This document shows, piece by piece, positions 43,785-52,344 of a stretch of 64,000 nt of DNA. This DNA is from Flavobacterium sp. 9AF. Its GTDB lineage: Bacteria > Bacteroidota > Bacteroidia > Flavobacteriales > Flavobacteriaceae. A program made the position numbers and the translations under genes. Within the stretch, counting starts at the first letter, position 1; each line of letters opens with the position of its first letter. The notes below the pieces were generated by a model. That model did not search any database. It was not told where the DNA came from and worked only from the letters and a program-made list of their open reading frames with translations. Where the stretch lies: positions 329,871-393,870 of the forward strand of contig NZ_LR733556.1 of the NCBI RefSeq assembly GCF_902506265.1, in the 5' to 3' direction.

Positions 43785-44195
43785 TTAATTAATGAAAAAA
43801 TGTATGTCATCTTTAGTTTCAAAAGAAAAATCATTTAAAAATAAGACCGATTCAAATTGGTATTGATCTAAGATTGGTTTAAAATCCAACTGAAACCATT
43901 CACATAGAGCTCTTATGATGACATAAGTAACAATTATATCTCTTGTATCTACTGGAAACCATTTAATATTTTTTATGGTAATGGTAAGTTCTCCTGAAAA
44001 ATGCTCTTTATAAAACGCATAAAAAATAGCAATTCCTTCCAAAGTTGCTTCTTTCCATTGTGCTTCATATTCATCAATAGCGAAATCAACTGTCTTTATT
44101 GAAGTTTCTTGTTTTTTAAAACTACAATTTAAAGTAAAACCAGCATGATTGCCTATTTGATTATTTTGTTTCCTGATTTGGTAAATTCTATCCAT
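43785..44195 (-). CDS. Protein of unknown function in a repair-island operon
   Basis: 136 aa, soluble. ELTITIKNIKWFPVDTRDIIVTYVIIRALCEWFQLDFKPIL resembles the alpha/beta C-terminal segment of elongation-factor-domain-IV-like folds (long helix after paired strands), but I would not name a family. Last of three tightly packed genes (45443 to 43785). The start codon shares a base with the preceding stop. Confidence 0.65.
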   Translation of the reverse strand: MDRIYQIRKQNNQIGNHAGFTLNCSFKKQETSIKTVDFAIDEYEAQWKEATLEGIAIFYAFYKEHFSGELTITIKNIKWFPVDTRDIIVTYVIIRALCEWFQLDFKPILDQYQFESVLFLNDFSFETKDDIHFFIN

Positions 44196-44725
44196 TAGCT
44201 AACTATCTTTTTCATGTTCTCTGCTATCTTTTTAGCTTCAAATAAAGTACAATCTAAGGCATCAAAAATTAAAGCTGTTGCTAATGATAATTTATCTTGT
44301 TTTAGAGCTATAAGCACTTGGTGAACAGTTGATTGTTTTAAGTTTTGCTCTTTATTTATTTTACTAATACTGCTCTTTTCTAAATTATATCCCATTTTTT
44401 CTAAAAGGAATAAGGCTTTTCCAACGATATAGTGTTTCTGTTTTGAAAAATCGTATTGCTCTATTTCTAAAGCAACAATTACTTCTTTTACAAAATGAGG
44501 TTCGTGTATATTTAAGATTAATTCTTCTTCCCCTTTATAAACACGAAGACAGCCTTGCCAAATTAGATTTCTAGTATAGTTAGGGTCCTCTACATCATAT
44601 TCAAAATCGACTATAATAAACTTGTTTTTATCTGTGGCATCTACAAATAGTTTTAGTTGCCATTTTTTAATAACATAGGTATAAGTAGTAGTATCAATTG
44701 TAATATGTCGTAGTTTGTTTTTCAT
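44195..44725 (-). CDS. Protein of unknown function with a helical C-terminal domain
   Basis: 176 aa. The N-terminal half is beta-rich (TTYTYVIKKWQLKLFVDATDKNKFIIVDF). The C-terminal half has short helices, ending ALIFDALDCTLFEAKKIAENM, a pattern like ribosomal L7/L12 C-terminal helices; only a resemblance. Middle gene of the three-gene operon, between the possible primase-fold protein and the 136-aa protein. Confidence 0.65.
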   Translation of the reverse strand: MKNKLRHITIDTTTYTYVIKKWQLKLFVDATDKNKFIIVDFEYDVEDPNYTRNLIWQGCLRVYKGEEELILNIHEPHFVKEVIVALEIEQYDFSKQKHYIVGKALFLLEKMGYNLEKSSISKINKEQNLKQSTVHQVLIALKQDKLSLATALIFDALDCTLFEAKKIAENMKKIVS

Positions 44726-44732
44726 TGTTTTA

Positions 44733-45443
44733 CTACTCTATAAAATAAGGAGAAAAATCTTTTCCTTGAATACAACCTACAATAGGCAAAACATTATCTC
44801 CATTCATCGTTACTTCGTATGCGTCACAAGCTAATTTGGTTACATTTTGATACCAATTCTTGATATATTCTGGTTTAATATCTTGCAATTTAATTAAACA
44901 ATGCAAACCACCATTGGTACGAATAAAAGTTAAACAATCTCGATTTAAAACGTTACTTATATCTTGTTTAAATTTTTCAATAGTGGCATCAAAATCTACA
45001 GATTTGAAATCGATATCTAAATCAAAAAACAATTTTCTGGAAGTCGTAATTTGGATAGCATTTAGAGCCAAACTTTGTGGATTAAAACTTGTATCATTTT
45101 TCATTACTTTGTCGGTAATGTCTTTAATCGTTTTTAAACCTGCCAAATATAAATCTCTAGGATTTGGTGTAATATAAATGGCTAAATTTTCTTGACATAC
45201 TGCTAAACTTTCAGAGAAATACGTTCCTTCTTCCGTTTGCAATTGTCTTATTTTGTCAATAATTCTTTCTTTGTTGGTAGTAATGCGTTTTATTTGCCCT
45301 TTATCTGCTTTTAAACCCGATTCAGGATAGTATTTCTTTCGTGCCAAAAGGGTTATATAATATTGTTCGTTAGGCAATAAATCGGGTAACCAATCGACAA
45401 ATTGCTTTAGTTTTTCTTCGTTTATGATGATTTTATAGTTCAT
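44733..45443 (-). CDS. Possible primase-fold (AEP-like) protein
   Basis: 236 aa. Three features recall the archaeo-eukaryotic primase fold: LFFDLDID (Asp141, Asp143), FIRTNGGLHCLIKL (His181 after a small loop) and LPIVGCIQGKDFSPYFI near the end. Family members are small primases and 3'-end polymerases. An AEP partner for an RNA-repair set would fit gap filling. This is motif-based only; the N-terminal 130 residues are unrecognised. First gene of the operon that also holds the proteins at 44195 and 43785. Confidence 0.5.
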   Translation of the reverse strand: MNYKIIINEEKLKQFVDWLPDLLPNEQYYITLLARKKYYPESGLKADKGQIKRITTNKERIIDKIRQLQTEEGTYFSESLAVCQENLAIYITPNPRDLYLAGLKTIKDITDKVMKNDTSFNPQSLALNAIQITTSRKLFFDLDIDFKSVDFDATIEKFKQDISNVLNRDCLTFIRTNGGLHCLIKLQDIKPEYIKNWYQNVTKLACDAYEVTMNGDNVLPIVGCIQGKDFSPYFIE

Positions 45444-45498
45444 GTTTGATTTTAAAATTAATATTTAAATCCACTTAAAAATAGTCTTTTAATTTATA

Positions 45499-46242
45499 TC
45501 ATAATTGCGATAAAAAAAACCTATCCAATTCCTCATTATCAACCTTGCCTCCTTTTAACCTTTTAGCCTGTTCTTGGTTAAAAGCAACCGTTTCTTGCAA
45601 GAAGTGGGTTATTATTTCTTCTTTTGGGTGCAAATAACTTTCGTTTCGGTTGGCTTTTATTTCCATTAATTCAATCACTTTTTCTTGTATGTTTTGCGGA
45701 GCAATGGGTAGCAATTCCTTAAAAGCTACCGGTGGAAAGGTGTTGTTTTCTATAATCCATTTTCCAGCTAAAGCGGTTCGCAAGGCATAGAAATAGCTTT
45801 TTAGTTTAACCTTTTCTTGCTCACACGCTTCCATAAAGTTTTTTGTAGTTCCTAAATAATGGTGCAAACAAGCTATAGGCGAAAAACAATTTTCTGCTAT
45901 TTTTTTTAATTCTTTTGCAAAATACTCCTCTTGATCATATACAATGGGTGAATGAATCCATTCTAGCAAAGATGCATTGGATTTGGCTAATAATCGTAAG
46001 GTTTTCCGTAAATCCCAACCCGAACCGTCTAAATCATCAGCAGTCATGAACTCAATAACATCGGTTTTTTCGAAAAGAGATAAATAATAAGCTACTTCCT
46101 GTTTGTAAATAAAACGAATGTCATAATCGCTGTCTGGGGAAGCAAAACCCCAAGCTCTGCTGCCCGATTCTACAGCAAATAGTATTTCAACTTTTTTTTC
46201 CTTTTCAATTGTTCTAAGCTGGTCAATTATTTTTTCTTTCAT
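45499..46242 (-). CDS. RlaP-type Pol-beta nucleotidyltransferase, copy 2
   Basis: 247 aa. The signature VESGSRAWGFASPDSDYDIRFIY (Gly27-Ser28; Asp39, Asp41) is the RlaP/YcgL motif (PF10127). SGWDLRKTLRLLAKSNASLLEWI follows, a hallmark of that family. Probably adds nucleotides to RNA 3' ends, as suggested for RNA-ligase-associated members. It differs strongly from copy 1, so it is not a recent duplicate. Sits between the possible primase operon and the TPR/Hsp90 pair, all minus strand. Confidence 0.9.
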   Translation of the reverse strand: MKEKIIDQLRTIEKEKKVEILFAVESGSRAWGFASPDSDYDIRFIYKQEVAYYLSLFEKTDVIEFMTADDLDGSGWDLRKTLRLLAKSNASLLEWIHSPIVYDQEEYFAKELKKIAENCFSPIACLHHYLGTTKNFMEACEQEKVKLKSYFYALRTALAGKWIIENNTFPPVAFKELLPIAPQNIQEKVIELMEIKANRNESYLHPKEEIITHFLQETVAFNQEQAKRLKGGKVDNEELDRFFLSQL

Positions 46243-46285
46243 GACTCTTTTTTTGGAGTAGTTACAAACGCTTTTATTTCAACAC

Positions 46286-47377
46286 TTAAAAATGACTGTC
46301 TAAAAACGTATAATAATCTGTATAATAAGTATTATTATTTCTTTTATCTAAAAAATCGCTATGACTTATTGTTTTCTCTTTAAACCAAGCTTCCAGTTCT
46401 AAACAATCGTATCCTTTTTCATCGTAGGCACAATTTAATCCGTCGTGCTGCTTTAGTTTAATTTTTTTATTTTTATGAAGTACTGCATTTTTAAATACAA
46501 GATAACAACCTAAATAAAATTTGAATTTATCTAAATCTGAATTGGACTTTAAAACATAATCTAATTGTTTATCCAGTAGCTTTTTTACTTTCAATAACTC
46601 ATTCTTTTTAGCTAAAAAGAATAATAAATAATACACATTCGTTATTTGTGGTTCGTCTAAATTGAGTTTTTTAACTGATAATTGATAAAATTCTTCTGCT
46701 TTTAATGTATTACCCAACATAAGATGTGCAAACGTTACTTTTGGATAGGTTGTTTTTGGTACACTTTTACAAGAATATTTTTCAGAGACTAAATCTTTAG
46801 CTTCAGAAATTACTTTTTTATAATCTCTTTTGGCCATATGTAAATCTAGCATGTTGTTTATTTGACAGGCATAACAATCGTCTAAATCTGATGTTTTTCT
46901 TAATTTTCTATATTTCTTGTATTTTTCTTCAGCTGCTTCTAAATTTCCTATTCCTAGTTGTACGATAGAACTGAAGTATTCGATTACCTTGTCTCCTGCT
47001 CCATATTCTTTAACTTCATTTTCAAATTGTTGGAATAAGCTATTAATTTGCGCTAAAGGTATTTTTCCATAAGAAGCCACCCGAATGATTATCCATTTAA
47101 AACTCCATACCAAATGGTGGTAATGATAATACCCTAATGGATTGTTTTTTTTGTAATTTAAAAACCAGGGAAAATAAGCAATGGCTTCGTCATAAAAATT
47201 TAAAAAAACCAACTGAGACAAGTATTCTAATCTGGCTTCAAATTCTAATTCTTTATCTTTTGTTTGTATGGCTTTTTGAACTAAATCAAAAATGATATCT
47301 TTATTCTTTAAAGTATATTGACCATCTAATTGATACAATTGATCATAAATACTATCTATTTGTTCTTCTAAGTTCAT
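46286..47377 (-). CDS. TPR-like helical repeat protein paired with the Hsp90-like gene
   Basis: 363 aa. All helical, with tandem 34-40-residue repeats (for example LEFEARLEYLSQLVFLNFYDEAIAYFPWFLN, IGNLEAAEEKYKKYRKLRK, MLGNTLKAEEFYQLSVKKL). No signal peptide. The gene follows the Hsp90-like gene by 2 bp, so the two are surely co-expressed. TPR proteins are the classic cochaperones of Hsp90, though the C-terminal EEVD anchor is not needed here. Likely an adaptor that picks the client. Confidence 0.78.
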   Translation of the reverse strand: MNLEEQIDSIYDQLYQLDGQYTLKNKDIIFDLVQKAIQTKDKELEFEARLEYLSQLVFLNFYDEAIAYFPWFLNYKKNNPLGYYHYHHLVWSFKWIIIRVASYGKIPLAQINSLFQQFENEVKEYGAGDKVIEYFSSIVQLGIGNLEAAEEKYKKYRKLRKTSDLDDCYACQINNMLDLHMAKRDYKKVISEAKDLVSEKYSCKSVPKTTYPKVTFAHLMLGNTLKAEEFYQLSVKKLNLDEPQITNVYYLLFFLAKKNELLKVKKLLDKQLDYVLKSNSDLDKFKFYLGCYLVFKNAVLHKNKKIKLKQHDGLNCAYDEKGYDCLELEAWFKEKTISHSDFLDKRNNNTYYTDYYTFLDSHF

Positions 47378-47379
47378 CT

Positions 47380-49131
47380 TTATATTTTATTAATAATATT
47401 TAAAATATTGTTATTCATCATTTGTAATTCTTTGGCTGATACAGGATAATGTCCCATCATTAATGCATTGATATATAGCATTTCTAAGATAATTTTTTCA
47501 GTATCATTATTATTAGTAGTTAGTAATTTAGATACTATAGGATTTTCTAGATTTAAAAATAATTTAGACTGAAATGTATCTGTACTGTAAACACTTTCAG
47601 AAATAGAAGCCCAAAAATCGTCACTATCTTCTTTAATATTGTTCAGGTCTTTTCCTAAAATTTGGTCATTATCCATATAAAACAAAGCAGGAATAGAAAT
47701 AGGTTTGAACTTTTTAAGTTCTACAAAACATTTGAATTCTTTTAAATTGTATTTTAAGTTTTCAACCTTAGTTTCATAAGTGTTAAATTCTTCTACCGAT
47801 AAATCGTTTAATATATTTCCAAAAAATTCAACTGTTATTTCTTGGTATTGGTTTTGAAAATCAAATTCGCTTATTTTATGCAACACTTCAGTATCATATA
47901 TGTAACCCGAATTAATTAGCATCACTTCACTAGCGATTGCAATAGGAACTAATTGTCTAAAACCATCAATACTATCGATAAATAAAACATCTTTCTTCAT
48001 TTGTTTTATTTCTTCCAATGTTAAATTTCCAAAATTGGTTTCAAAAGTGAACCATTTAAAGACAAATTTTAAAAATGAAATATCTTTTAAGCAAAGCGAT
48101 TTAAAAGCTACGTTATGATTATTAATGATGTTTTTTAAAGCAATGGGATTGCTATTACTTAAATCAATCAGGTAATTTTTAATGGCTATTTCTAACTCAT
48201 TCTTAAGGCTTTCTAGCTCATCATTTGAATATATTTCCTCTCTAGATGCTGTTGGAGATAAACTTTCTGAATTGAGTAATAATCGAACGAAAAACGCCCA
48301 TTCTGGTAATATGTTTTTGGCTTCATCTGTAATAAACATATTCTTTATATAGACTCTATTTTGTTGTTGACTACCATGATGAACTGGTTTGGGTAAAATA
48401 TATGCTATACCACTATTTTTGCCATCTTTTGTCTTCAGATGGAAATAATTAGTAAAAGTTTCTCCAAAAAATTGATTTCCAAAAAATTGAATTTTGTCAT
48501 TATCTTTTTCATTCCAAGCCATTGGGCTTCCTATCGCTTTTTTAGATTTTCCGTTGTATTCGACATGTATTTTGTACCCTACAAATTCTCCATAAAGTAA
48601 GAGTAAATCGTTAAGAATTTCAAAATTGAATTCAAAATCGGGTCTGAGTTTTAGAATAATTTTTGTACCTATTTCACTTTGTGTCTCGTTATATTCTGTG
48701 TGATAGGTTCCATCAATATAGCCGGTCCATTTTACGGCTTCTTGTGATTTGAAAGATTTTGATAAAACAACAATCTCATCTGAAACCATAAAACAAGACA
48801 ACAAACCGATTCCAAACTGACCTATAAAATCTTTTCTATTTTCAAGCAAATTAGATTTTGAACTGGCTCCAATTTTTGATAAAAACTCATTTACTTCATC
48901 ATAGGTTAATCCGATTCCATTGTCGGAAAATATCAAACCCTTATCTTGCTCATTCTGATAAAATTCTACTAAAATATGAGGCGTAAATTGATCTTGTAAT
49001 TCTCTAAACTTTATAGCATCAACCGCATTTTGAATGAGTTCTCTAATGAATACATTCTTACTGGAATACATGCTGTCTGATAATATTTTTAAAATACCCG
49101 ATAAATTGACTTGAAAAACTGATTTAGACAT
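47380..49131 (-). CDS. Hsp90-like (GHKL) ATPase
   Basis: 583 aa from ATG 49131 (MSKSVFQVNLSGILKILSDS); a longer frame starts 48 bp upstream. The GHKL ATP site is complete: VFIRELIQNAVDAIKF, FSDNGIGLTYDEV, IGQFGIGLLSCFMV and IGTKIILKLRPDF. The C-terminal half is divergent from HtpG, so it is a specialised Hsp90-like protein like those found in bacterial conflict islands. Upstream of its TPR partner, with the RlaP gene after that. Confidence 0.88.
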   Translation of the reverse strand: MSKSVFQVNLSGILKILSDSMYSSKNVFIRELIQNAVDAIKFRELQDQFTPHILVEFYQNEQDKGLIFSDNGIGLTYDEVNEFLSKIGASSKSNLLENRKDFIGQFGIGLLSCFMVSDEIVVLSKSFKSQEAVKWTGYIDGTYHTEYNETQSEIGTKIILKLRPDFEFNFEILNDLLLLYGEFVGYKIHVEYNGKSKKAIGSPMAWNEKDNDKIQFFGNQFFGETFTNYFHLKTKDGKNSGIAYILPKPVHHGSQQQNRVYIKNMFITDEAKNILPEWAFFVRLLLNSESLSPTASREEIYSNDELESLKNELEIAIKNYLIDLSNSNPIALKNIINNHNVAFKSLCLKDISFLKFVFKWFTFETNFGNLTLEEIKQMKKDVLFIDSIDGFRQLVPIAIASEVMLINSGYIYDTEVLHKISEFDFQNQYQEITVEFFGNILNDLSVEEFNTYETKVENLKYNLKEFKCFVELKKFKPISIPALFYMDNDQILGKDLNNIKEDSDDFWASISESVYSTDTFQSKLFLNLENPIVSKLLTTNNNDTEKIILEMLYINALMMGHYPVSAKELQMMNNNILNIINKI

Positions 49132-49205
49132 TTTGTTACTTTTTTTCAAATTTAAATAAAAACGTTTTATATCATTCAAATTATTTTCTTACAAAAAGCA
49201 TAGGA

Positions 49206-49502
49206 CTAGTCCTTGAGAATCTCAATTACTTTTCCATATACTTGTTTTGTCCAACCGTTGATATGCCCATGATTGTTTCCAATGAGTAAACCGCGTTTCT
49301 CATTCTTACCTTTAACCAAATGAGTAAAAACATTACCTCTTACTTTACAATACACCATATCACCTACTTGACATGCTTCCCAAGTTATGGGAGCTAATCG
49401 AACAGCTTGCTTGGACTTTAAAATAGGCAACATACTGTTGCCCGCTTCTCGAGAAATTATGGTTTCTCCTGCTAATAGTTTTTGAATTTTAATGTTATTC
49501 AT
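49206..49502 (-). CDS. S24/LexA-like peptidase domain protein, 98 aa
   Basis: Single S24/S26-type domain. GNSMLPILKSKQAVRL carries the catalytic Ser (GxSM), and THLVKGKNEKRG holds the Lys-containing strand. There is no DNA-binding domain, so it is not LexA itself. Such stand-alone domains occur with phage repressors and toxin modules. Its promoter is one of the four shared-element promoters (49577-49605), with about 68 nt of leader. Confidence 0.75.
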   Translation of the reverse strand: MNNIKIQKLLAGETIISREAGNSMLPILKSKQAVRLAPITWEACQVGDMVYCKVRGNVFTHLVKGKNEKRGLLIGNNHGHINGWTKQVYGKVIEILKD

Positions 49503-49576
49503 TTTATATATTTATTGTTTTGAAAACAAACGGTTAAACTTATTTTCAAGGCTATACCTATTGCTATTAGACAAAA

Positions 49577-49616
49577 CAAAATAACAAAACCCCTACGCAA
49601 TTATTTTACGTAGGGG
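49577..49616 (-). promoter_or_regulatory. Shared promoter element, copy 1, inside a hairpin
   Basis: On the minus strand AATAATTGCGTA (49594-49605), 13 bp, TTTG (49577-49580) precedes the S24-like gene. The same DNA folds as CCCCTACG / CGTAGGGG (49590-49616) followed by TTTT, so it may also terminate the upstream DyP gene. See the regulon finding for the other three copies. Confidence 0.65.
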
Positions 49617-49638
49617 GTGTTATTAAATACTATTCTAT

Positions 49639-50928
49639 TTAAACTAAACTATTTTTAAGCCCATTTAAATAAGGCTTTGAGGGAGCAAAAAAATATTCTC
49701 CACCTTTAAAAGTGACCAATTTTGGTATATCGTAATTACACAAGCTAGTCGGATCTCCATATATTTTTGCGAAACTAAATGTATTTATATCAGAATTGTT
49801 TTGACCAATAATAGAATCAAACTGATTTATGCTATTGGCATTTTTTTGTATAAATTCAAATTGATTTGCAATACTACTTTGAAAACACATAAATAATAAA
49901 CCTACACCTTTTGTAGGTTTAGGTTCAGGTTTATCAATGTAATCACCGTAAGGAATAGCTCTTCGAATTATTCTATGTGATTTGCTTGAATCATCACGTG
50001 GATTAGTTACTCTTATATGAGCATGCATAGGACATTTTGAGCCTGTTATGTCATTAGTAAAGTCAAAATCATTCATTTCTGTATTTGATTCCACATCATT
50101 AGATAGAACAACTGGAACACCATTTTCAAAACGACCTATAAGTAGTGCTCCTCCATCAATTTCAAATTTTTTTTCAATTTCATCTTCAATTTTTTTAAAT
50201 AGATTTACATTTTGTTCTAGTTTTCTAAAGACCAAATAGCTTCCATAAGCATCAGGATTAGTTACGAAAGGATCTTGAACTAATGCTAATGCTAAAGGAG
50301 CAAAATCATCGAAATAGTTTATATCCCTTTTGTTCTCATCTAAAAAAATAGGATTACTTATTCCATCTTTGTAACCAAAATGCTCTTTATCACTTATTTC
50401 TCTATTAATCTTTAGTTTATTCCCTTTTTCTACAAAACTTTTGATAATTAAGTCTGAAATGGTATCTAAAATAACTTTTGTTTCTTCTTCAATTATTTTT
50501 TCATCAGCATTAGCTACTAAAATCATTATATGAATATTATTCCAAGAGGCATCAACTGGTGAATCATTTAAGTCTGCTTCTTTCATTTGATTAGTAAAAG
50601 AAGCTTCAAAATGTTGCTTCATATTTTCTCCGAGATACTTGTAAAATAAAGCCGTAAAATAGATATTACAAAAAGTTTTTTTATCAATATTATTTTTATT
50701 AAATTCCTCATGCTGCTCAATTTGTTTATGGAAATAGGTAATTTTATTTTCTGCTAAACTTGCAATAAACGCTTTCGCCTCTTCTACTTTGTCATTTTTA
50801 AATGTTATAAATATGTGATTACTAAAAGTTCTTCCATGAGGTTTTAAAATGTTTCCTTGAAGATTAGAAAAAAGATTAAAATACATTGGATCGTTAATCT
50901 TAATTGGTGTTGTGTTATTTGTTATCAT
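49639..50928 (-). CDS. DyP-type haem peroxidase
   Basis: 429 aa. The distal motif GYKDG (Asp188) and the haem-ligand region CPMHAHIRVTNPR (His302/His304) match dye-decolourising peroxidases. GLLFMCFQSSIANQFEFIQ is the conserved C-terminal block. No Tat or Sec signal is visible, so it is cytoplasmic or encapsulated; no encapsulin gene is near. Last gene of the operon 54123-49639 behind two secreted proteins. Confidence 0.9.
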   Translation of the reverse strand: MITNNTTPIKINDPMYFNLFSNLQGNILKPHGRTFSNHIFITFKNDKVEEAKAFIASLAENKITYFHKQIEQHEEFNKNNIDKKTFCNIYFTALFYKYLGENMKQHFEASFTNQMKEADLNDSPVDASWNNIHIMILVANADEKIIEEETKVILDTISDLIIKSFVEKGNKLKINREISDKEHFGYKDGISNPIFLDENKRDINYFDDFAPLALALVQDPFVTNPDAYGSYLVFRKLEQNVNLFKKIEDEIEKKFEIDGGALLIGRFENGVPVVLSNDVESNTEMNDFDFTNDITGSKCPMHAHIRVTNPRDDSSKSHRIIRRAIPYGDYIDKPEPKPTKGVGLLFMCFQSSIANQFEFIQKNANSINQFDSIIGQNNSDINTFSFAKIYGDPTSLCNYDIPKLVTFKGGEYFFAPSKPYLNGLKNSLV

Positions 50929-50946
50929 GCTATTAAAAATTATTTT

Positions 50947-52290
50947 TTAATTAAATTGGGGTATAATTTGCAATCCTAAAATTACTTTTCCACTTCGCAC
51001 TGCTTCATCGCTACCAAAAGAATTTAGAATAGCAGCCAATCTAAATTTGCTTAAAAATGTTACTCCTACTATTAGCTTTCCTTGAAAGAATGGTTGTTGC
51101 TTTGCTAATTGCAAGTTTTGATAAAATAATTTTGAAGCAAGAATAACATTAAAATCAGTTTGTACAAATACATTAAATTTTTTTTCATCAGAATTCATAC
51201 CGAAATATAAATTACTACCTAACGAAGTATTAAAAGTATTAGTATCAATTTCGTTACTAAATCCTTTAATTTCTGTAGCAGTTTTATTATTGAAATAGGA
51301 ATACAATGCTATTGTATTATTGTGAACTGTTAGTACTGGTAAAATAGTTTCTATATAAAAATTGCCGCCACCATTTAATAAAGTTTCTAAATGATCCTGT
51401 TGTTTTTGTTTTGTCAATTCTTCTTGGGTTTGAGGAACTTCATCATTAGATTGAACAACAGTTCCAAGACTAATTCTTAAGGGACCAAAAGTATCTGCAA
51501 CTAACTCAGATTGAATAACTGTACCTGAATTATTGTAGTTTAAAGCTAACGAATTTAAATAGGATGTTTTAGAATCGTTATTTTTATAATAATATCCAAA
51601 AAAATCGTTTCTATATTCTTTTTTCCATGAAGGGAAAAAACCTGTGTATTTATTTTTATACTCTTTTATAATACTATCCTTTTCATTTTCTATGTCGTTT
51701 ATCTCTTTTCTAAGTACATCAATTTTTTCTTTTTTTTCTAATGCTATTTGAAAATCTTCAATAGCAACTATTTCCAACTCAATTTTTTCAATCTCCTCAA
51801 TTTTTGCTTCAACTTTCTTTTTAAATAATTTTTCGAAATAATCTATATAATCAATTTGTGACCACCTAGCATCGTTATATTCATCCTCTTCAGACTCTGA
51901 TTCATTGTTTACTTCTTCTGTATCTGATAACATTTCACTAATTTTTTTAGTTCGTTCATTTTCTAAATCTTTGATTTCCTGATTTAGTTTTGCTTTATTC
52001 TGTTCAAGATTTTGTTTTGTTTTTTTATCTTTTATATTTTCTAATTCTTTCTCAATAGATAGATATTCATCTTTCTTATTGTTTATTTTCTTTTCATAAT
52101 TTTTAAACTCTTTAAGAATTACTTCTTTTTCCTCAACTACTTTTTCGTTCAACACAGTATTTAACATTTTTTTTGTGTGTTCTGTATGATAAAATTTACT
52201 ATAATAATTTTTCTCAGCCAAACTAGGTAACTGTGCTTGTACACTCATTGTAAATAAAACAAGTAGTAGCAATATTCTTTTTGTTTTCAT
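50947..52290 (-). CDS. Secreted coiled-coil protein with a beta-barrel-like C-terminus
   Basis: About 447 aa from ATG 52290 (MKTKRILLLLVLF), with a signal peptide cut after VQAQ. Residues about 20-210 are Lys/Glu-rich coiled coil. The rest has alternating strands (IALYSYFNN, FNVFVQTDFNVILASKLFYQ, LIVGVTFLSKFRLAAILNS, VILGLQIIPQF), as in outer-membrane beta barrels. No family named. Follows the gene at 52345 and precedes the DyP gene by 18 bp. Confidence 0.65.
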   Translation of the reverse strand: MKTKRILLLLVLFTMSVQAQLPSLAEKNYYSKFYHTEHTKKMLNTVLNEKVVEEKEVILKEFKNYEKKINNKKDEYLSIEKELENIKDKKTKQNLEQNKAKLNQEIKDLENERTKKISEMLSDTEEVNNESESEEDEYNDARWSQIDYIDYFEKLFKKKVEAKIEEIEKIELEIVAIEDFQIALEKKEKIDVLRKEINDIENEKDSIIKEYKNKYTGFFPSWKKEYRNDFFGYYYKNNDSKTSYLNSLALNYNNSGTVIQSELVADTFGPLRISLGTVVQSNDEVPQTQEELTKQKQQDHLETLLNGGGNFYIETILPVLTVHNNTIALYSYFNNKTATEIKGFSNEIDTNTFNTSLGSNLYFGMNSDEKKFNVFVQTDFNVILASKLFYQNLQLAKQQPFFQGKLIVGVTFLSKFRLAAILNSFGSDEAVRSGKVILGLQIIPQFN

Positions 52291-52344
52291 GATATTATTT
52301 TTAAGTATTATTATTTCCAATATTCAATTTCTATATAATCTTTA

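Noticed and set aside
49590..49616. Only a terminator for the DyP gene
   Set aside because: The hairpin is terminator-like, but its core matches the other three promoter elements in sequence and spacing, so I kept the regulatory reading alongside it.
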